A stretch of 64,000 bases of DNA from Caprella mutica (GCA_947561585.1 CANNZV010000431.1:159253-223252); one strand, 5' to 3'. Numbered from the stretch's first letter, positions 1 through 11,350 are shown. Notes: generated by a model not told the origin, from the sequence alone. Numbers and translations: made by a program.

Positions 1-1
1 T

Positions 2-196
2 GAAATGTTCCAGAGCGCCAAGCAAGAAGTGTTGGACAGCCATCTTCCAAAGCGTGACTCTGTGAAGTGTTGGCCGTTGGACTGGTCATGCACTCGAGTG
101 AAGGGGGAGTGTCTTTCATTGGCAGTGAAAAATATCAGAGCGTTATTTATCGCTGTCTATCATCACAACAAAGCTTGCAGGAGAGACCATTGTTGA
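2..196 (+). CDS. Possible terminal exon of an upstream gene (partial)
   Basis: An open frame enters from the left edge and stops at 194-196. The stretch is clearly richer in G and C than the AT-rich DNA after it, as the exons of NF1 are, which is the main reason to suspect coding. I do not recognise the roughly 64 residues, which include two Cys/Trp-rich patches. A candidate polyadenylation signal AATAAA follows at 363-368. It could equally be a chance open frame in a repeat. Confidence 0.25.
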   Translation, partial: EMFQSAKQEVLDSHLPKRDSVKCWPLDWSCTRVKGECLSLAVKNIRALFIAVYHHNKACRRDHC

Positions 197-820
197 GGGC
201 CGCAGTTATTGCACCTACCTATTGATTATGAGTTGTTGTAATGCTTCATTTATGCATGCCATCTGATATATCAATGGGTGATAATCGCTTCTATCACCTA
301 GAGTGATTTTTAAGGAGAACTGTAAAATATTCCTATTGGTAAACACACTTCAGATGTACGATAATAAAAGTAAATATGTAGTTAGGTATACCTAGGTGGT
401 GGGCAAACAAACTTGTGTTTGGAATGGTGGCATTACTTAGGGGTGTTCTATCTATACTATATTTACATTCAATTTGACAATTAATTATTTTAATTGGTTG
501 TTCATAGTCAGACTGAGTTACATGACTTTTAAATAAAACCTCGATGTTTTAAATTGTTAGTATTGAGCTAAATTAAGTGTTTGTTAAAAATTCAAATAAT
601 AACTTGTGAGGTTAGATGGTTCATTCTTAGTTACTGTTCATTTTTAATTGGACAAATTTTTGTATTATACTGATTTCTTTATAATTAACTATGCTCGACG
701 TACTACTCACGTATTTCGATTCATTTTATTTTCAAGAACTTTGTAATTTATACAAAAACGTGTTTATCTTTTCTTGAAAATTTACCTTACATTTATAACC
801 TTGTATTGTTTGTTATCTTC
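197..820. other. AT-rich intergenic DNA, no gene seen
   Basis: Low-GC sequence with stops in all frames. The only item noted is AATAAA at 363-368, which could end a transcript covering the left-edge open frame. Confidence 0.5.
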
Positions 821-824
821 GCAA

Positions 825-930
825 ATTGCGTAAGGTAATGTTTTATGCAGCATTCGTTTATTTATTTGTCATCTTGTTATTCGCATCTTACCTTCCAGGA
901 AGGTAAACGCTATTTATAACTCAAAACGGT
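825..930. repeat. Fragment of interspersed repeat (family S)
   Basis: It shares the landmark 'TTTATTTATTTGTCATCTTG' and a following TTATTCGC stretch with copies near 7.4, 8.85 and 14.5 kb (opposite orientation at 7.4 and 8.85). It also carries the flanking AAGGTAAT / CTTCC motif. Truncated copy. Confidence 0.45.
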
Positions 931-982
931 TATTAATAACTCTAAAAAAACGTATGCAATTGAGGGGCAACTGGGGCAGATG

Positions 983-998
983 CCCCCCCCCCCCCCCC
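983..998. repeat. Homopolymer C tract (16)
   Basis: An uninterrupted run of 16 C within AT-rich DNA. It is a likely slippage or assembly-error site. Confidence 0.9.
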
Positions 999-1166
999 TT
1001 GAGGTCTGAATTTAAAAAAAAATCAACCGATTATTAAAATCTATGGATTAAAGTCTTCTTCACACATGTCGGGGGTCCGTCCGGGTCGTCACTCTCCTCT
1101 CAGTGATTCGGTGTCAGTGAAAAAATAAATATATCGTTACTTTAATTTCAACGGACATGTTCACAC

Positions 1167-2335
1167 GGTACACGGAAAACTGCCAGGCGAAAAACTGCCA
1201 AAGCGGAAAACTGCCAGTTACTTATTGGGAATTTGATGACTACAACCAAAGATATAAATGAAATATAATAGAGACTAAAATCTTTCTTAGAAAATACTAA
1301 GAGAAGAAACAAAGAAATAATTGTATTAGGGACAGAGTATAATTTCTTTGTTTACACATAAAAAGTTGTTATAAAACAACTTCGATCGATATTTGTGAAA
1401 TATTTATAATTTGCAACCCAACATATATGATTATTAAAATGCGATTACCTACCTTATTCTCTGACAATTTCACTTGATCAAATTGGATTTAATATTAATT
1501 AATAATACGATTAATACCTTTTACATATAAATGAATATTGTAAGATTGAAGGTGTTGTGTTATTGACATGGAGAATGAAAATTTAAATGTAATAAATATT
1601 AAACATACATATAAGTTGATTTAACATTCACTTAATTTATTGTATAGTTTAAAAATATATTATTGTGAGAATATCTAATTAGTAGGGTTGTGACCATAGG
1701 CACTTAAAATCATAGATCTTAAGAATAGCATAGATGAAACGAAATGAAATGGTATCGAAGACTATATAGCTCTGATTTAGAACGGACCAATAGTCTTTAA
1801 TTCAATCCGTCTATATTATTTTCAGGATCTATGATTTTAAATGCATATTGTCATAGCTCTACTAATTAGCTAGTAATCAAAAATCAGTACGCTGGGTATA
1901 ACGTTTGTTTTTGAACCAAAGGCTATATTGCTGACATCAATAGAAAATTAAAAACAAGTGACTATATATGTAACTAAACATGTTATTAAAATGTACGTAA
2001 CCTAGCAAATAAGTTAAAAATGGTAATTATAACTTCCTTATGTGTACTGAAGTTTGAATAACTGTGTGTTTAATAAAGTAAGCTTCGTTGAAATATTATT
2101 TTACTTTGAATATTGAGTAATTCAATATTTATATACATAGTAATTACTGTAAAAATTAATTTTCCTTACCCCCTTAATGAAGGACTAACACAGTTTTTTT
2201 ATAGATTAAAATTTTCTTAGAATGTGTTTATAACTGAATAATATTTCTTAAAAGTCTAAAAATACACAAATTCCCATTAAATGACAGGCAGTTTTCCGCT
2301 TCGGCAGTTTTCCGCCTGGCAGTTTTCCGGACACC
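1167..2335. mobile_element. Foldback element A, copy 1
   Basis: The ends are inverted repeats starting GGTRYMCGGAAAACTGCC. Inside each arm the motif GGAAAACTGCC recurs three times (1173-1224 and, inverted, 2285-2330). The flanks GTTCACAC and ATTCACAA are an imperfect 8-bp duplication. A further short MITE is nested at 1683-1863. The non-arm interior matches copy 2 at 3633-4646 in inverted orientation. No coding capacity is seen. Confidence 0.7.
1683..1863. mobile_element. Short MITE nested in element A copy 1
   Basis: The ends TAGGGTTGTGAC and (inverted) TAGAGCTATGAC are followed by the shared inverted stretch TTAAAATCATAGATC. TAATTAG is present on both sides. Element A copy 2 has the uninterrupted site, so the insertion boundaries are well supported. 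Confidence 0.75.
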
Positions 2336-2342
2336 ATTCACA

Positions 2343-3356
2343 AGGTTCTAGGAGCTTTCGCCGTGGGAAAATTAGCCGTCGGAATTTTCGTCGTGCGAAT
2401 TTTCGCTGTAGGAAAATTCGCCGTTAGGAAAATTTGCCGTGAGGAAGAAATCATAGATGACGTAACTATTCAAATACCTATAAGAATTTATAAAAAATAT
2501 TGATAATTATAAAGTAAACCAATTTGTTAAATAACTAATATAAGAATTTATAATTGTAAATATTAATTGTAGGTGATTATGTAATATTGTATATCTGATG
2601 AAACTATGATGCCAAAAATTTACGTTAACTGTTCATATATGCAATGTATATTTTAATCAGTAATCGTATAATTTTGTGTCACGTGAGGTCGCTGTATAAC
2701 ATTTTGAGTGTTTTGATTGGTTGACTAACTAGTCGAAGCTAATTTTTTTGTTAAAAAAGATGTTCAGTAAAGATGAATAAGATGTGTTACGTGTTCCTGT
2801 GTGTTTAATATTGTGAATTTAAGATGAAGCTTTTCTAATTATTGTACTATTCCAAGTTATTGATGGTTTCATACCTACCTATTTTTTTTATTATTTATTC
2901 GGTATTACATTGTACGGTACTACGGTTTACCTCTTGAAATCTGAATATTTGTGCATGGCACAAATATTTCAAGGTAGTACCTACACTGATAAGAATGCTA
3001 CATTTAAAATCTCTCTCTTGTGAGTGTATGTGATCTCTCTAAACCAAAATTACATTCTTTTCTATTTTATAACCCATAAAATTATTCGTTACTGCGATTC
3101 TAACGTAATATGAGGAGTAAATAGGAATATAATATGTTTAGTCATATATTATTATTTATATTATTTCCATATAGTTATTAACATACATAGAAATGAATAT
3201 ATTCAGTTACATTATTATTTAAAAATTAATTAAATATTCCTCACGGCGAATCTTCCTAACGGCGAATTTTCCTAACGGTGAATTTTCCAACGGTGAAAAT
3301 TCCGGCGGCGAAAATTCTGACGACGAAATTTCCCACGGAGAATTCTCCAGGCACCC
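2343..3356. mobile_element. Foldback element B
   Basis: The inverted arms are built from reiterated GCCGTnGGAAAATT units (2357-2445 and 3238-3345). ATTCACA sits immediately outside both ends (2336-2342 and 3357-3363). The interior is AT-rich with no open frame of note. Confidence 0.7.
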
Positions 3357-3632
3357 ATTCACACAGTGCCGGGTCCCCTCAGTGATAAAAATCACCGACC
3401 GGAGACGTCCCGGACGAATCCCTGTCATGTGTGAAGCAGCCTTTACCATGAAACTTGAAGAAATGTCAGTTATTTGATTGTTTTAATTGCTTAGTACATT
3501 TTTATGCTTACACTGCGTTCCATCATAATTTTGAATTGGGAGAAATTAAAATGCTTCACGTCGTATTATGTATACGTCATTTCGTACATAAAGAATGATT
3601 TTTATCACTCGATTATTATTAGCATTGATCTT

Positions 3633-4646
3633 GGTGTCCGGAAAACTGCCAGGCGGGAAACTGTCCGTGACTTACTGGCAACTAAAGTATTTCTTGACTT
3701 TTCTGAAATATTATTTAGTTATAAAATAAATACGTAAATGAAGCCAGTGACTTTTTTGAATCCATTAGTATTGCCACCAACGGTGATGGATGACTGTGTG
3801 CATTGATCAACTTTCTTTTCTGTTAGCTTCTTCAAGTCCCTTGTTTTTAATTTACTATTGACGTCAGTAATATAGCCTTTAGTTACGAAGCAAACGTTAA
3901 ACCCAGTGTTCTGATTTGTGATTAATGTTAACTAGGCTACTAGCTAATTAGATATTCTCGCAATTATTTAATTTTAAATTGTACATACAATAAATTAAGC
4001 GTATGTTAAATCAACTTATATGTATGTTCATTTTTTTTTACAAATACACTTTTATTGTCCATGTCAGTAACACCTTCATTTTTACAATTTTCATTTATAA
4101 GTAAAAAGTTTCAATCCAATTCGATCGAGTGAATTTGTCAAAGAATTAGGTAGGTAATACAGCTGTTTAATAATCATAGATGTTTGGTTGCAAATTTCTA
4201 AATATTTCACAAACATCAATCACAGTTGTTTTATAATGAGTACAAGTGAATATTAAGCTTGAAGGCTTGTTCAATTCCAAAATTATATAAAAAAAATTAG
4301 ACACCAAACCCAATTATGAACTGATTATACTCTGTCCCTAATACAATTATATATATCTTCGTTTCTTCTCTTAGTATTTTCTGAGAAAGGTTTTCAAATT
4401 TTTAATTTCTATATTATATTTGATATATTTCTTTAATATTTACATAATAATGTATCTTATATATATTTCTAATAAATGTATTTACATTTAACTATCATTT
4501 TTGTTTTGTATACTAAGTAAAAATGAGTTTCCCCTTAGCTCTTAACGAAGTTAGAACACCTTTTTTCATGAATTAAAATGTTATTATAGTGACTAAAGTC
4601 ATTAAATTGCCAGTAACAGTAAGTGACTGGCAGTTTTCCGTTTACC
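3633..4646. mobile_element. Foldback element A, copy 2
   Basis: The ends read GGTGTCCGGAAAACTGCC and, inverted, GGTAAACGGAAAACTGCC. An exact 8-bp duplication TTGATCTT flanks it (3625-3632 and 4647-4654). The interior corresponds to copy 1 in reverse, without the nested 180-bp MITE. An 8-bp duplication is the hAT-type size, but no hAT transposase is present. Confidence 0.75.
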
Positions 4647-5200
4647 TTGATCTTCAAACTTAAAAATATCTTCTGAATTTGAGAAGAAATGCATTGTCCT
4701 GCAGTTTGCCAAAACACCTTCTCCTTCATCAGTACACAGAGAATTCATGCTTCACTCCAAGATAAGTGTTAAGGCGCCAAAACCTTACCACCTGAAAAAG
4801 TTCAGATCTTTTCAATGAGACCGGCTCTACCCACAAGAAAAAAAAAGAGAGTCTTAAAACTAAAAGGAACAGAACCAGTGATTCAGGAAGTAAAAAGATT
4901 CTTTTAAGGATACCCCCGGTTGCTCTTTCAGGAAAGTTTCTCAGCAGATTTCACCTACCAAAATTACGTTGTGGAGGATCGTCTGACATTAAATTGGTTT
5001 CCGTTTTTATCATAACACTTTAGTTCAACCATTAGCAAAAAGATCATAAAAAGAAGTTTGGTCAGTGTATTCTGCAGCATCCATCCAACATACATAACCA
5101 ATTGAATCGTTTGGACTTACGAGAAGTTCTTTTGTCTCCATCAAAAAACCATTGATAAAATACGAATGAAAATCCTCAAAATATTTGCAAACAAAATGTA

Positions 5201-5401
5201 ATGATCTTCGTTACAATCATTAATGGAATGGTTCCATTCGTTCATGGATTCCTTGACGAACATAGCAATTTTCATCGGTTAATGGTGTTTCAAAACTGTG
5301 GTTGCTCTAGCACATTATTTGGCACAACCTCCAACTTCTTCACTTTGGTGGATGTTAGACGGCACTCGATCCACCACATTCTACATACAATAAATGTTTA
5401 A
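5201..5401 (+). pseudogene. Open fragment of repeat X coding region
   Basis: A 66-residue open stretch. Its first part (IINGMVPFVHGFLDEHSNF) parallels a minus-strand stretch in copy 2 near 13.1-13.2 kb (IINGMDPIVRTFIDYDGNL), and a CxC motif follows in both. Conservation of residues across two diverged DNA copies argues that it once encoded protein. Stops upstream make it a remnant. Function unknown. Confidence 0.4.
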
Positions 5402-5538
5402 TAATCATAAAGCCATTACTTTCCCTTAAAGTGATGTTTCTATATTCTATAATATGGCATTTGACTCATTTTTAAGTGCTTCTAATTCGAAATTTAAAAA
5501 TGACGTATCTGATGAAACACAGTGTATATTGTAAAATG

Positions 5539-5970
5539 TGTGGAAAACCCACCCACTGTAGAATACTGAAACTAATTGGTATTTCGTATGCTGTATTTAA
5601 AGTCTAATATAGACTGTAAGTCAATAACAGAATCATAATATTCAATCATTGACTGCAGCAAAATTAATAAAAAAATTATTGCTTAGCAGCAAAAATCATC
5701 AAAACAATATTTTTTAGCAGCAAAATCATCAAAACAATATTGCTTAGCAGCAAAATCATCAAAACAATATTGCTTAGCAGAAAAAATCATCAAAACAATA
5801 TTGTTTAGCAGCAAAAATCATCAAAACAATATGGTTTTGATAAATTTTGCTGCAGCCAATGATTGAATATTATGATTCTGTTATTGACTTACTGTCTATA
5901 TTAGACTTTAAATACGGCATATGGAATACAAATTAGTTTCAGTATTCTACAGTGGGTGGATTTCCACACA
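5539..5970. mobile_element. Long-arm palindromic element with internal 30-bp repeats
   Basis: Arms of about 128 bp (5539-5666 and 5843-5970) are near-perfect inverted repeats. They start at the TGTGGAAAAC / TTTCCACACA landmarks and include AATAACAGAATCATAATATT and its complement. Between them lie about five copies of a ~30-bp unit (AGCAGCAAAATCATCAAAAC core). Confidence 0.8.
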
Positions 5971-6169
5971 GACATTCTTATAAACTGCATCACTAGTTAG
6001 CTATGGTTTCCTCTTCAGTTCTCTCTTGATCTAGGACAGTTATTTCTCGTAGCTATTTTGTATTTGCTCTTATCCTTGCGTGTAATCACTTTTCTAGTAA
6101 TCAACAATTAATTTCTACACTGTACGTGGCCGTAAAAATAATAATTTAAATTTAACAGCATATATGATA

Positions 6170-6319
6170 ATTTTTTGAAAAGTAGCGCTACCGCTATATT
6201 CCATTGTAGCGGCAGCGGCAGGGCCGCTGCTTCTCTGAAAGTGTAGCAGTAGCGCCGCTACATTATTGAGCATGTAGAGGCAACACCGCTGCTTTTCAAA
6301 GTAGCGCTGCCCACCTCTG
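6170..6319. mobile_element. hAT-type end fragment
   Basis: The right terminus, read inward on the minus strand, begins CAGAGGTGGGCAGCGCTAC, the usual hAT terminal pattern. It is followed by reiterated AGCAGCGG / GTAGCGGC boxes. The left side lacks a matching terminal CAGAGGTGGG, so it is a truncated or composite copy. Confidence 0.5.
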
Positions 6320-6954
6320 AAAATATAAAATACTTACACTGTGTTCCATCAGAAACGTCCTTTATAAATTGCGAATTAGAAGCACTTATAACGCATCAAT
6401 TGTCATCATATATGCACCACTTTGAAAGAAAAGAAAGAATTTTTATTATTATTAAACATTTGTTGTCCTATATCATATGAGGCACATCTCCTGAGGCCCA
6501 GCAAAAGTTGTTGAAAATGACACCCTCCAGCCTGAAGGAAGAAGGAAGCACACTTCAAAACATTCATGAAAAATTTCTTGGGGGTCTCCTGGTTATATCT
6601 TCTAGCGAAACTTTGAACAAATTGTTGAACTCGTTCACTGCGTATCTGGATATAACTGGCGTTCCTCTGTTATATTAATGACAGTTATATTTATAAATCC
6701 ATAAGTTGAAGAATAATCATTATATTAGTGAATATTAGCACTTTTAAAAACACAATAAAAAATTGCATTTGGTACACGGGTGTCCCGATACCTACACAAC
6801 AGTGTAATCCCACAACCGGTACACATATGGCCCGAAACTCTGTGAACGTGTTAAGAGATTTAAAAGAACCTTTTTTTCATAAGGAAACTCTAGTTTGTAC
6901 AGCAGCCCAGAAGGGAAAATCCAAAGGGTTGAGATCTTTACTGTGTGTTGACCG
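6320..6954. other. Intergenic DNA with repeat fragments, no gene recognised
   Basis: At 6334-6395 there is a short copy of the CACTGTGTTCCATCA box seen at the end of repeat X, inverted to one at 5495-5535. An 89-residue open frame at 6728-6997 runs into the LTR and shows no recognisable family, so I do not call it a gene. Confidence 0.4.
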
Positions 6955-7130
6955 TGATAATATGTTTAGAATTAAAATTGATGAGTATTTGTATTAATAT
7001 TAAATAAATTACAGTTAGCCGACTCTAACTATGCTACCACTGGTGTGTAAGAGTCGAACCATTAATTTTATGTTATTAGACACATTGATTTCATCTGGAA
7101 CTATTAAAGGAGCTTCAACTAATTTATCTT
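6955..7130 (+). repeat. 5' LTR of gypsy-type element
   Basis: About 175 bp that recurs almost identically at 11459-11630, with the core TTACAGTTAGCCGACTCTAA. Its downstream boundary is blurred by a family S repeat that follows directly. Confidence 0.7.
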
Positions 7131-7495
7131 TAAACTAGATTATGTGTACTCGGTAGAGCGAATACTTTCGCCACCGCTTTGACTCGTTCTATCCTAAAAT
7201 TTAATAAACTGCTAACTGGATAACAACCAATCGTCCCACCAAGTTTCATGCAATATGGTTCAATACTTTTTGAGTTATATAAAATCATGACCTTGACCTT
7301 TGACCGAGTCACTTTCAAAATTCTACCAGCAGGTCACTCGACATGGACCAATCGTTTCACCAAATTTCAGGTGAACAGTTAAGAAAGTGAAAAACAATTT
7401 TTCAGTTAAGCGAATAACAAGATGATAAATAAATAAATATACCACGGCTAAAATATGACCTTCCTGCATTCTGCGAAGGTAATAACATCACATAG
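7131..7495 (-). repeat. Family S interspersed repeat
   Basis: It contains the hallmark (reverse strand) TTCGCAGAATGCRGGAAGG, then TATTTATTTATCATCTTG, then repeated boxes of the type 'accaaatttcaggt ... gaccaatcgt'. The part near 7140-7180 (CTCGGTAGAGCGAATAC) is reminiscent of a tRNA A-box region. It sits just inside the 5' LTR. Confidence 0.55.
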
Positions 7496-7519
7496 CGCTG
7501 TAGAAAAAAATCAAGAAAA

Positions 7520-8200
7520 ATGATGAAAGGGAAGGAGAAGCAACCAGAAGAAACAATTGCAGATCAACCTCAAAATTGGTTCATGACGTATTTACAACAT
7601 CATCAGGAAGAGTCTCAACTAAGATTTGAGGAAATCAGAACACAGAGAGAAGCTATAACTACTAACAGGGAGGCAGTAAACTCTAAAAATGAACAGAGAC
7701 AAGAAGAAACTAATTGAAGAAGAACAAAGTTACCTACTCCTGCACGACCAAACCCTCTTGATGCTAGCATAACATACAGTCAATTCACATCATGGAGAGC
7801 TGCATGAAAGGATTATTACAAGCTACAAAATCTACATGATCTTCTAATGGATGTCCAAAAGGCAGACTTCAGAAGTTGTCTTACCGAGGACATGAGGCTA
7901 CAACTCAAGTGTGGCATCAACGTAGAAGACGAAGGAAATGAGACGACAGATGACATTCTGGATGAAATTGAAAGGCATCTCAGATCAAATCGAAATGTTG
8001 CTATTAACAGGGTACAATTCGAAGGGCGCAAACAGTCAGAAGACGAGCGTTTCGACCAATTTTATATTTCAATAAGAAAACTGGCAGATGAAGCCGACTT
8101 ATGTGAGACATGCAAAGATCAGGTATTCACAAAGAAGATGTTCGTCAGAAATTACTGTCATTATCACCTTTTCCAGACCTCAACACTGTTGTAAACATCT
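7520..8200 (+). pseudogene. gag of gypsy-type element (broken)
   Basis: The first open piece (7520-7717) is a charged, Gln/Glu-rich N-terminus. A stop at 7715-7717 and a further break near 7805 separate it from a second piece (7847-8194) resembling the gag/capsid-side region of K02A2.6-type gypsy elements (DERFDQFYISIRKLADEADL). The frame then shifts into the zinc-knuckle piece. As built it cannot give one Gag protein. Confidence 0.7.
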
Positions 8201-8667
8201 GTAGAACTGAAATTGACAACAGAAAATGTCATAAATGTGGAAATGCACCTCATGGCATTCAAGATTGTCCAGCTCACAGAAGCACCTGTAATGTCTGTAA
8301 GAAGACAGGTCACTGGGTGATCATGTGTGGGAATAAAAACCAAGATATACAGAGCAGGTCAAGAAGCTGCAGAATAACAGTGATAAAGGACACAACTGAT
8401 GAAATTTGTAATGTTCGAATATCAGATGACTGCACAGACGGAAACAAGCAAACACCGCAAGTGAGAATAAAGTTCTTAAAGTGTTCATCTGCAAAGGACA
8501 GCTCTAAAGTATGCACAGTAATGGCAATACCTGACACAGGTGCCGAGGTTACAGTTCATGGTGTCAATCTTATCAGGAAAATGGGAATTAACACAAATTA
8601 TCGATTTAATCGAATCAAGGAAAACTTGATTGCGGCTAATGGCACGAAAATTCAAAATTGTGGCTAA
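8110..8667 (+). pseudogene. Zinc knuckles and aspartic protease of gypsy-type element
   Basis: Two CCHC knuckles are visible (CX2CX4HX4C, spacing intact) in the first third, which is the nucleic-acid-binding part of gag. The retropepsin active-site motif PDTGAEV lies near 8530-8550. A stop at 8665-8667 truncates the frame, and a family S insertion follows about 100 bp later. Confidence 0.75.
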
Positions 8668-8769
8668 TTGAAAATCAAGATTGAATACGAAGGGAGAGAA
8701 ACCTCAGAAGATGTTATGTTATGTCACAACCAGGATAAGTTATTGTTGTTTAACAATATTGTTAAAAAA

Positions 8770-8920
8770 CTTGATAAAAACTAATCGTCTGGACGTGGAC
8801 CAATCACTTCACTTAATTTCAGGCAATTTGGTTGAACTCTTTTTAGTTCAGCGAATAACAAGATGATAAATAAATAAACGACGGCTAAAATATGACCTTC
8901 CCGCATTCTGCGAAGGTAAT
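8770..8920 (-). repeat. Family S repeat inserted inside pol
   Basis: It matches 7330-7495: the 'cgtggaccaatcacttcac' box, AGCGAATAACAAGATGATAA and GCATTCTGCGAAGGTAATG are in the same order. It lies between protease and reverse transcriptase of the gypsy element, so it arrived after the element did. Confidence 0.65.
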
Positions 8921-8924
8921 GTTA

Positions 8925-9900
8925 GTGAGCTCAAATCAATGGTACAAAAACCCATTAAAATACATATAAAAGAAGAAACAATTCCAACTGCAATCAGCCA
9001 TTGCAGACAAGTGCCCAACTGCATAGCAAAATGAAGTACAAAATCAATTGAATGAAATGCTTCAGCACGGTATTATCTGATAACCGAAGGAAGAGCAACA
9101 ACCCAAACTCCAAAACAAGCAATAAGTAAGATTGATTCGTCAGCTAAATTTTTCACAACAATGGATGCTAAACATGGCAGATTGCCATGTTTGCTCTTGA
9201 GAAAGAATCTCAAAAGTTGACTACTTTTATAACTCCATGGGGAAGGTATTGCTTCCAAAGAACTCCAATGGGTTTATCATCCACCGTAGACGAACACTAT
9301 AGACGAGGAGACATGGCAACATTAAGTCTAAAAAATTGCAGAAAGTTATTGATGATTCCATACTCTTCGATGAGAATTATGTGGATCACGTTTCGAACGT
9401 CAGAGCCTATCTCACAAAATGCCGAGAAAATGATATAACTTCGAACAAAGAGAAATTCAAATTCGCTGAAGAAGAGGTAGAATTTGTTGGTTACAAGATA
9501 ACGAAATGGATTAGCTGCCGATATTTCAAAAGTTGAAGCCATATCGAACTTCCCAACACCTACAAACATAACTGAACTGAGATTTTTTATGGGTATAGTG
9601 AATCAGTTGTGTGAGTTCAGTTCTGAAATAAGCAGAAATATCGGCACTTTAAAAAGTCTTCTCAGCAAGAAGAACGCTTTTGTTTGGATGGAAGAGCACA
9701 AAAAATCTTTCGACGAAATGAAGAAAAGTTTTTCGAGTCTACTCATTCTTTGTCAGTTTGATCCGGAAAAGGAAACAGTCCTTCAAACTGATGCTTCCAA
9801 ATTAAACGGACTGGGATATGCGTTAATGCAACGATATGACAAGCAATGGCGCATCGTCCAATGTGGTTCAAGGTTCCTCTCCGATACCGAAAGTAGATAA
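8925..9900 (+). pseudogene. Reverse transcriptase to RNase H region of gypsy-type element
   Basis: Recognisable RT motifs are spread over three frames: TPWGRYCFQRTPMGLSS near 9229-9280, then an IDD catalytic box near 9345 (VIDDSILFDE), then FVGYKI. The connection and RNase H start (QTDASKLNGLGYAL) read open in 9589-9900 to a stop within the RNase H domain. Frameshifts and stops make it inactive. Confidence 0.75.
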
Positions 9901-9939
9901 GCTATCATCGAGTAAGAATTATTAGCAGCAGTCTGGGCA

Positions 9940-10305
9940 ATGAAAAAATGCGAGATCTATATGTTGGGACTGAATCACTTGTCATTAGCAGTCGACCACA
10001 GACCACTAGTTAATATACTAGATAACCAGAAGCTTAATAAGCAGGAAAATTATAGACTTCTAAGACTGAAAGAGAAAACAGCAAGATATAATTTCACAAC
10101 AAGATGGGCGAAGTTAAAGGATCATCAAATTCATGACGCTCTTTCAAGAGCCCCAACAAGTATTCCTCAAACGTCAGATGAAGAAGCAGAGAGCGAGTTA
10201 GATCACTATGATCTTCTGATGGATACTAAACTGAATCAAGAAGACATTGAGTCACGAATAGATGAACCAATCATAAAAAAAACTTTGCGCTATAGCGAAG
10301 GATGA
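9940..10305 (+). pseudogene. RNase H C-terminal part of gypsy-type element
   Basis: A 121-residue open stretch with VDHRPLVNIL, the typical gypsy RNase H box, and HDALSRAP, the motif that precedes integrase. It is separated from the upstream part by stops at 9898-9915. Confidence 0.7.
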
Positions 10306-10309
10306 TGTT

Positions 10310-11350
10310 CAATATCAGCAACTAGTAGACACAGTCAGCAAGGGTTCATTCGTAAAAAGTACAAATGTACTGCGATATTGCCTTATTGGAACATAAGGGA
10401 TGGACTCTCAACTGATGATGGACTTGTTTTGTACGGAAAACGTATAGCAGTTCCTATGAAAGCAAGACCCGAGATATTGAAGCAGCTGCACTCAGCTCAT
10501 CATGGCATCGAAAGGACAAGAAGAAGAGCAAGAATATGTGTTTACTGGTCTTGAATGAACTACGATATCAAGAATGTGATTAGTAGCTGCACCAAATGTC
10601 AAGTTTTATTGGCAAGCCAACAAAAGGAACCACTAATAATTCAAAAGAAACTGTCAAGAATATTTGAAGAGGTTCATAGTGATTTTTTTTTCGTGAAAAG
10701 GAAAAGATTATCTTGTGTACACGGACAATTTCTCATCAAGGCCAGTGATTTACAAATTTAAATAAGGAAACACTAAAACAAAAGATTTAATCAGCAGTAC
10801 TGGAGTTCCTGTAAGAATAAGGACAGATGGAGGTTCACAGTTCTCATCAAGAGAATTCAAAAAGCTACGCTACATCTTCACTTTATTATGTACAATCTAA
10901 TGGATTCATAGAAGCTTCATTAAAGCAATGAAAATGCTGATAATGAAAGCAACTGATGGTAGGAACATTGACGAAGAAGAATTCCATGAAGCTTTGCTAG
11001 AATGGCGGAATACGCCAGGCGAAGAAGGACTATCTCTTTCCGAAATAATATTCGGGAAACAAATGAGGACATGTTAACAGTAAATACTTCACTATTCGAA
11101 AATAAGTGGAATGAAATATTGATAGAACATGACAACAAAATTGCTAGGAATTATAATTACGAGAAACGATAAGACATCTAAATCTTTGAGTGAATTAGAA
11201 ATTGGAACTCATGTACGAATTTAAAATCCAATAAGTAAAAGATGGGATATAGTTGGAGTTATTGTAGGAAAGGGAGAATTCAGAGACTACCTTATTAAAC
11301 TACCAAGCGGAAAGATATATCGAAGATACCGAAGATTTTTACGACCTTAG
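10310..11350 (+). pseudogene. Integrase region of gypsy-type element (broken)
   Basis: The HHCC zinc-binding module is visible: HSAHHG near 10491-10508 and CTKCQ near 10590-10604, with a stop (TGA, 10552-10554) between them. Core-domain pieces follow (EVHSDFF; RTDGG near 10820), then the C-terminal part up to about 11350. Multiple frameshifts. Confidence 0.7.

Larger units (their letters stand above)
1052..3444. mobile_element. TTAA-flanked MITE split by two later insertions
   Basis: The left end (GTCTTCTTCACACATGTC, preceded by TTAA at 1048-1051) and right end (CATGTGTGAAGCAGCC, followed by a mutated TTTA) are inverted repeats. They match the two ends of a complete 197-bp relative at 20964-21160. 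The interior here is interrupted from about 1167 to 3356 by two foldback elements. The TTAA or TTA target suggests a piggyBac- or Harbinger-mobilised MITE; I cannot decide which. Confidence 0.65.
3452..5410 (+). mobile_element. Repeat X, copy 1 (broken coding element)
   Basis: Its reverse complement recurs at 13080-13931. Shared landmarks are GAAGAAATGTCAGTTATTTG at the outer end and a CACTGYGTTCCATCA box. A decayed coding tract (about 4740-5400) also shares protein-level similarity, for example IINGM.P.V in both copies. Element A copy 2 is inserted at 3633-4646. Frameshifts and stops are frequent. I do not recognise the protein. Confidence 0.55.

Noticed and set aside
6728..6997. 89-residue open frame as a gene
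   Set aside because: It runs into the 5' LTR, has no recognisable domain and shows no codon-like composition.
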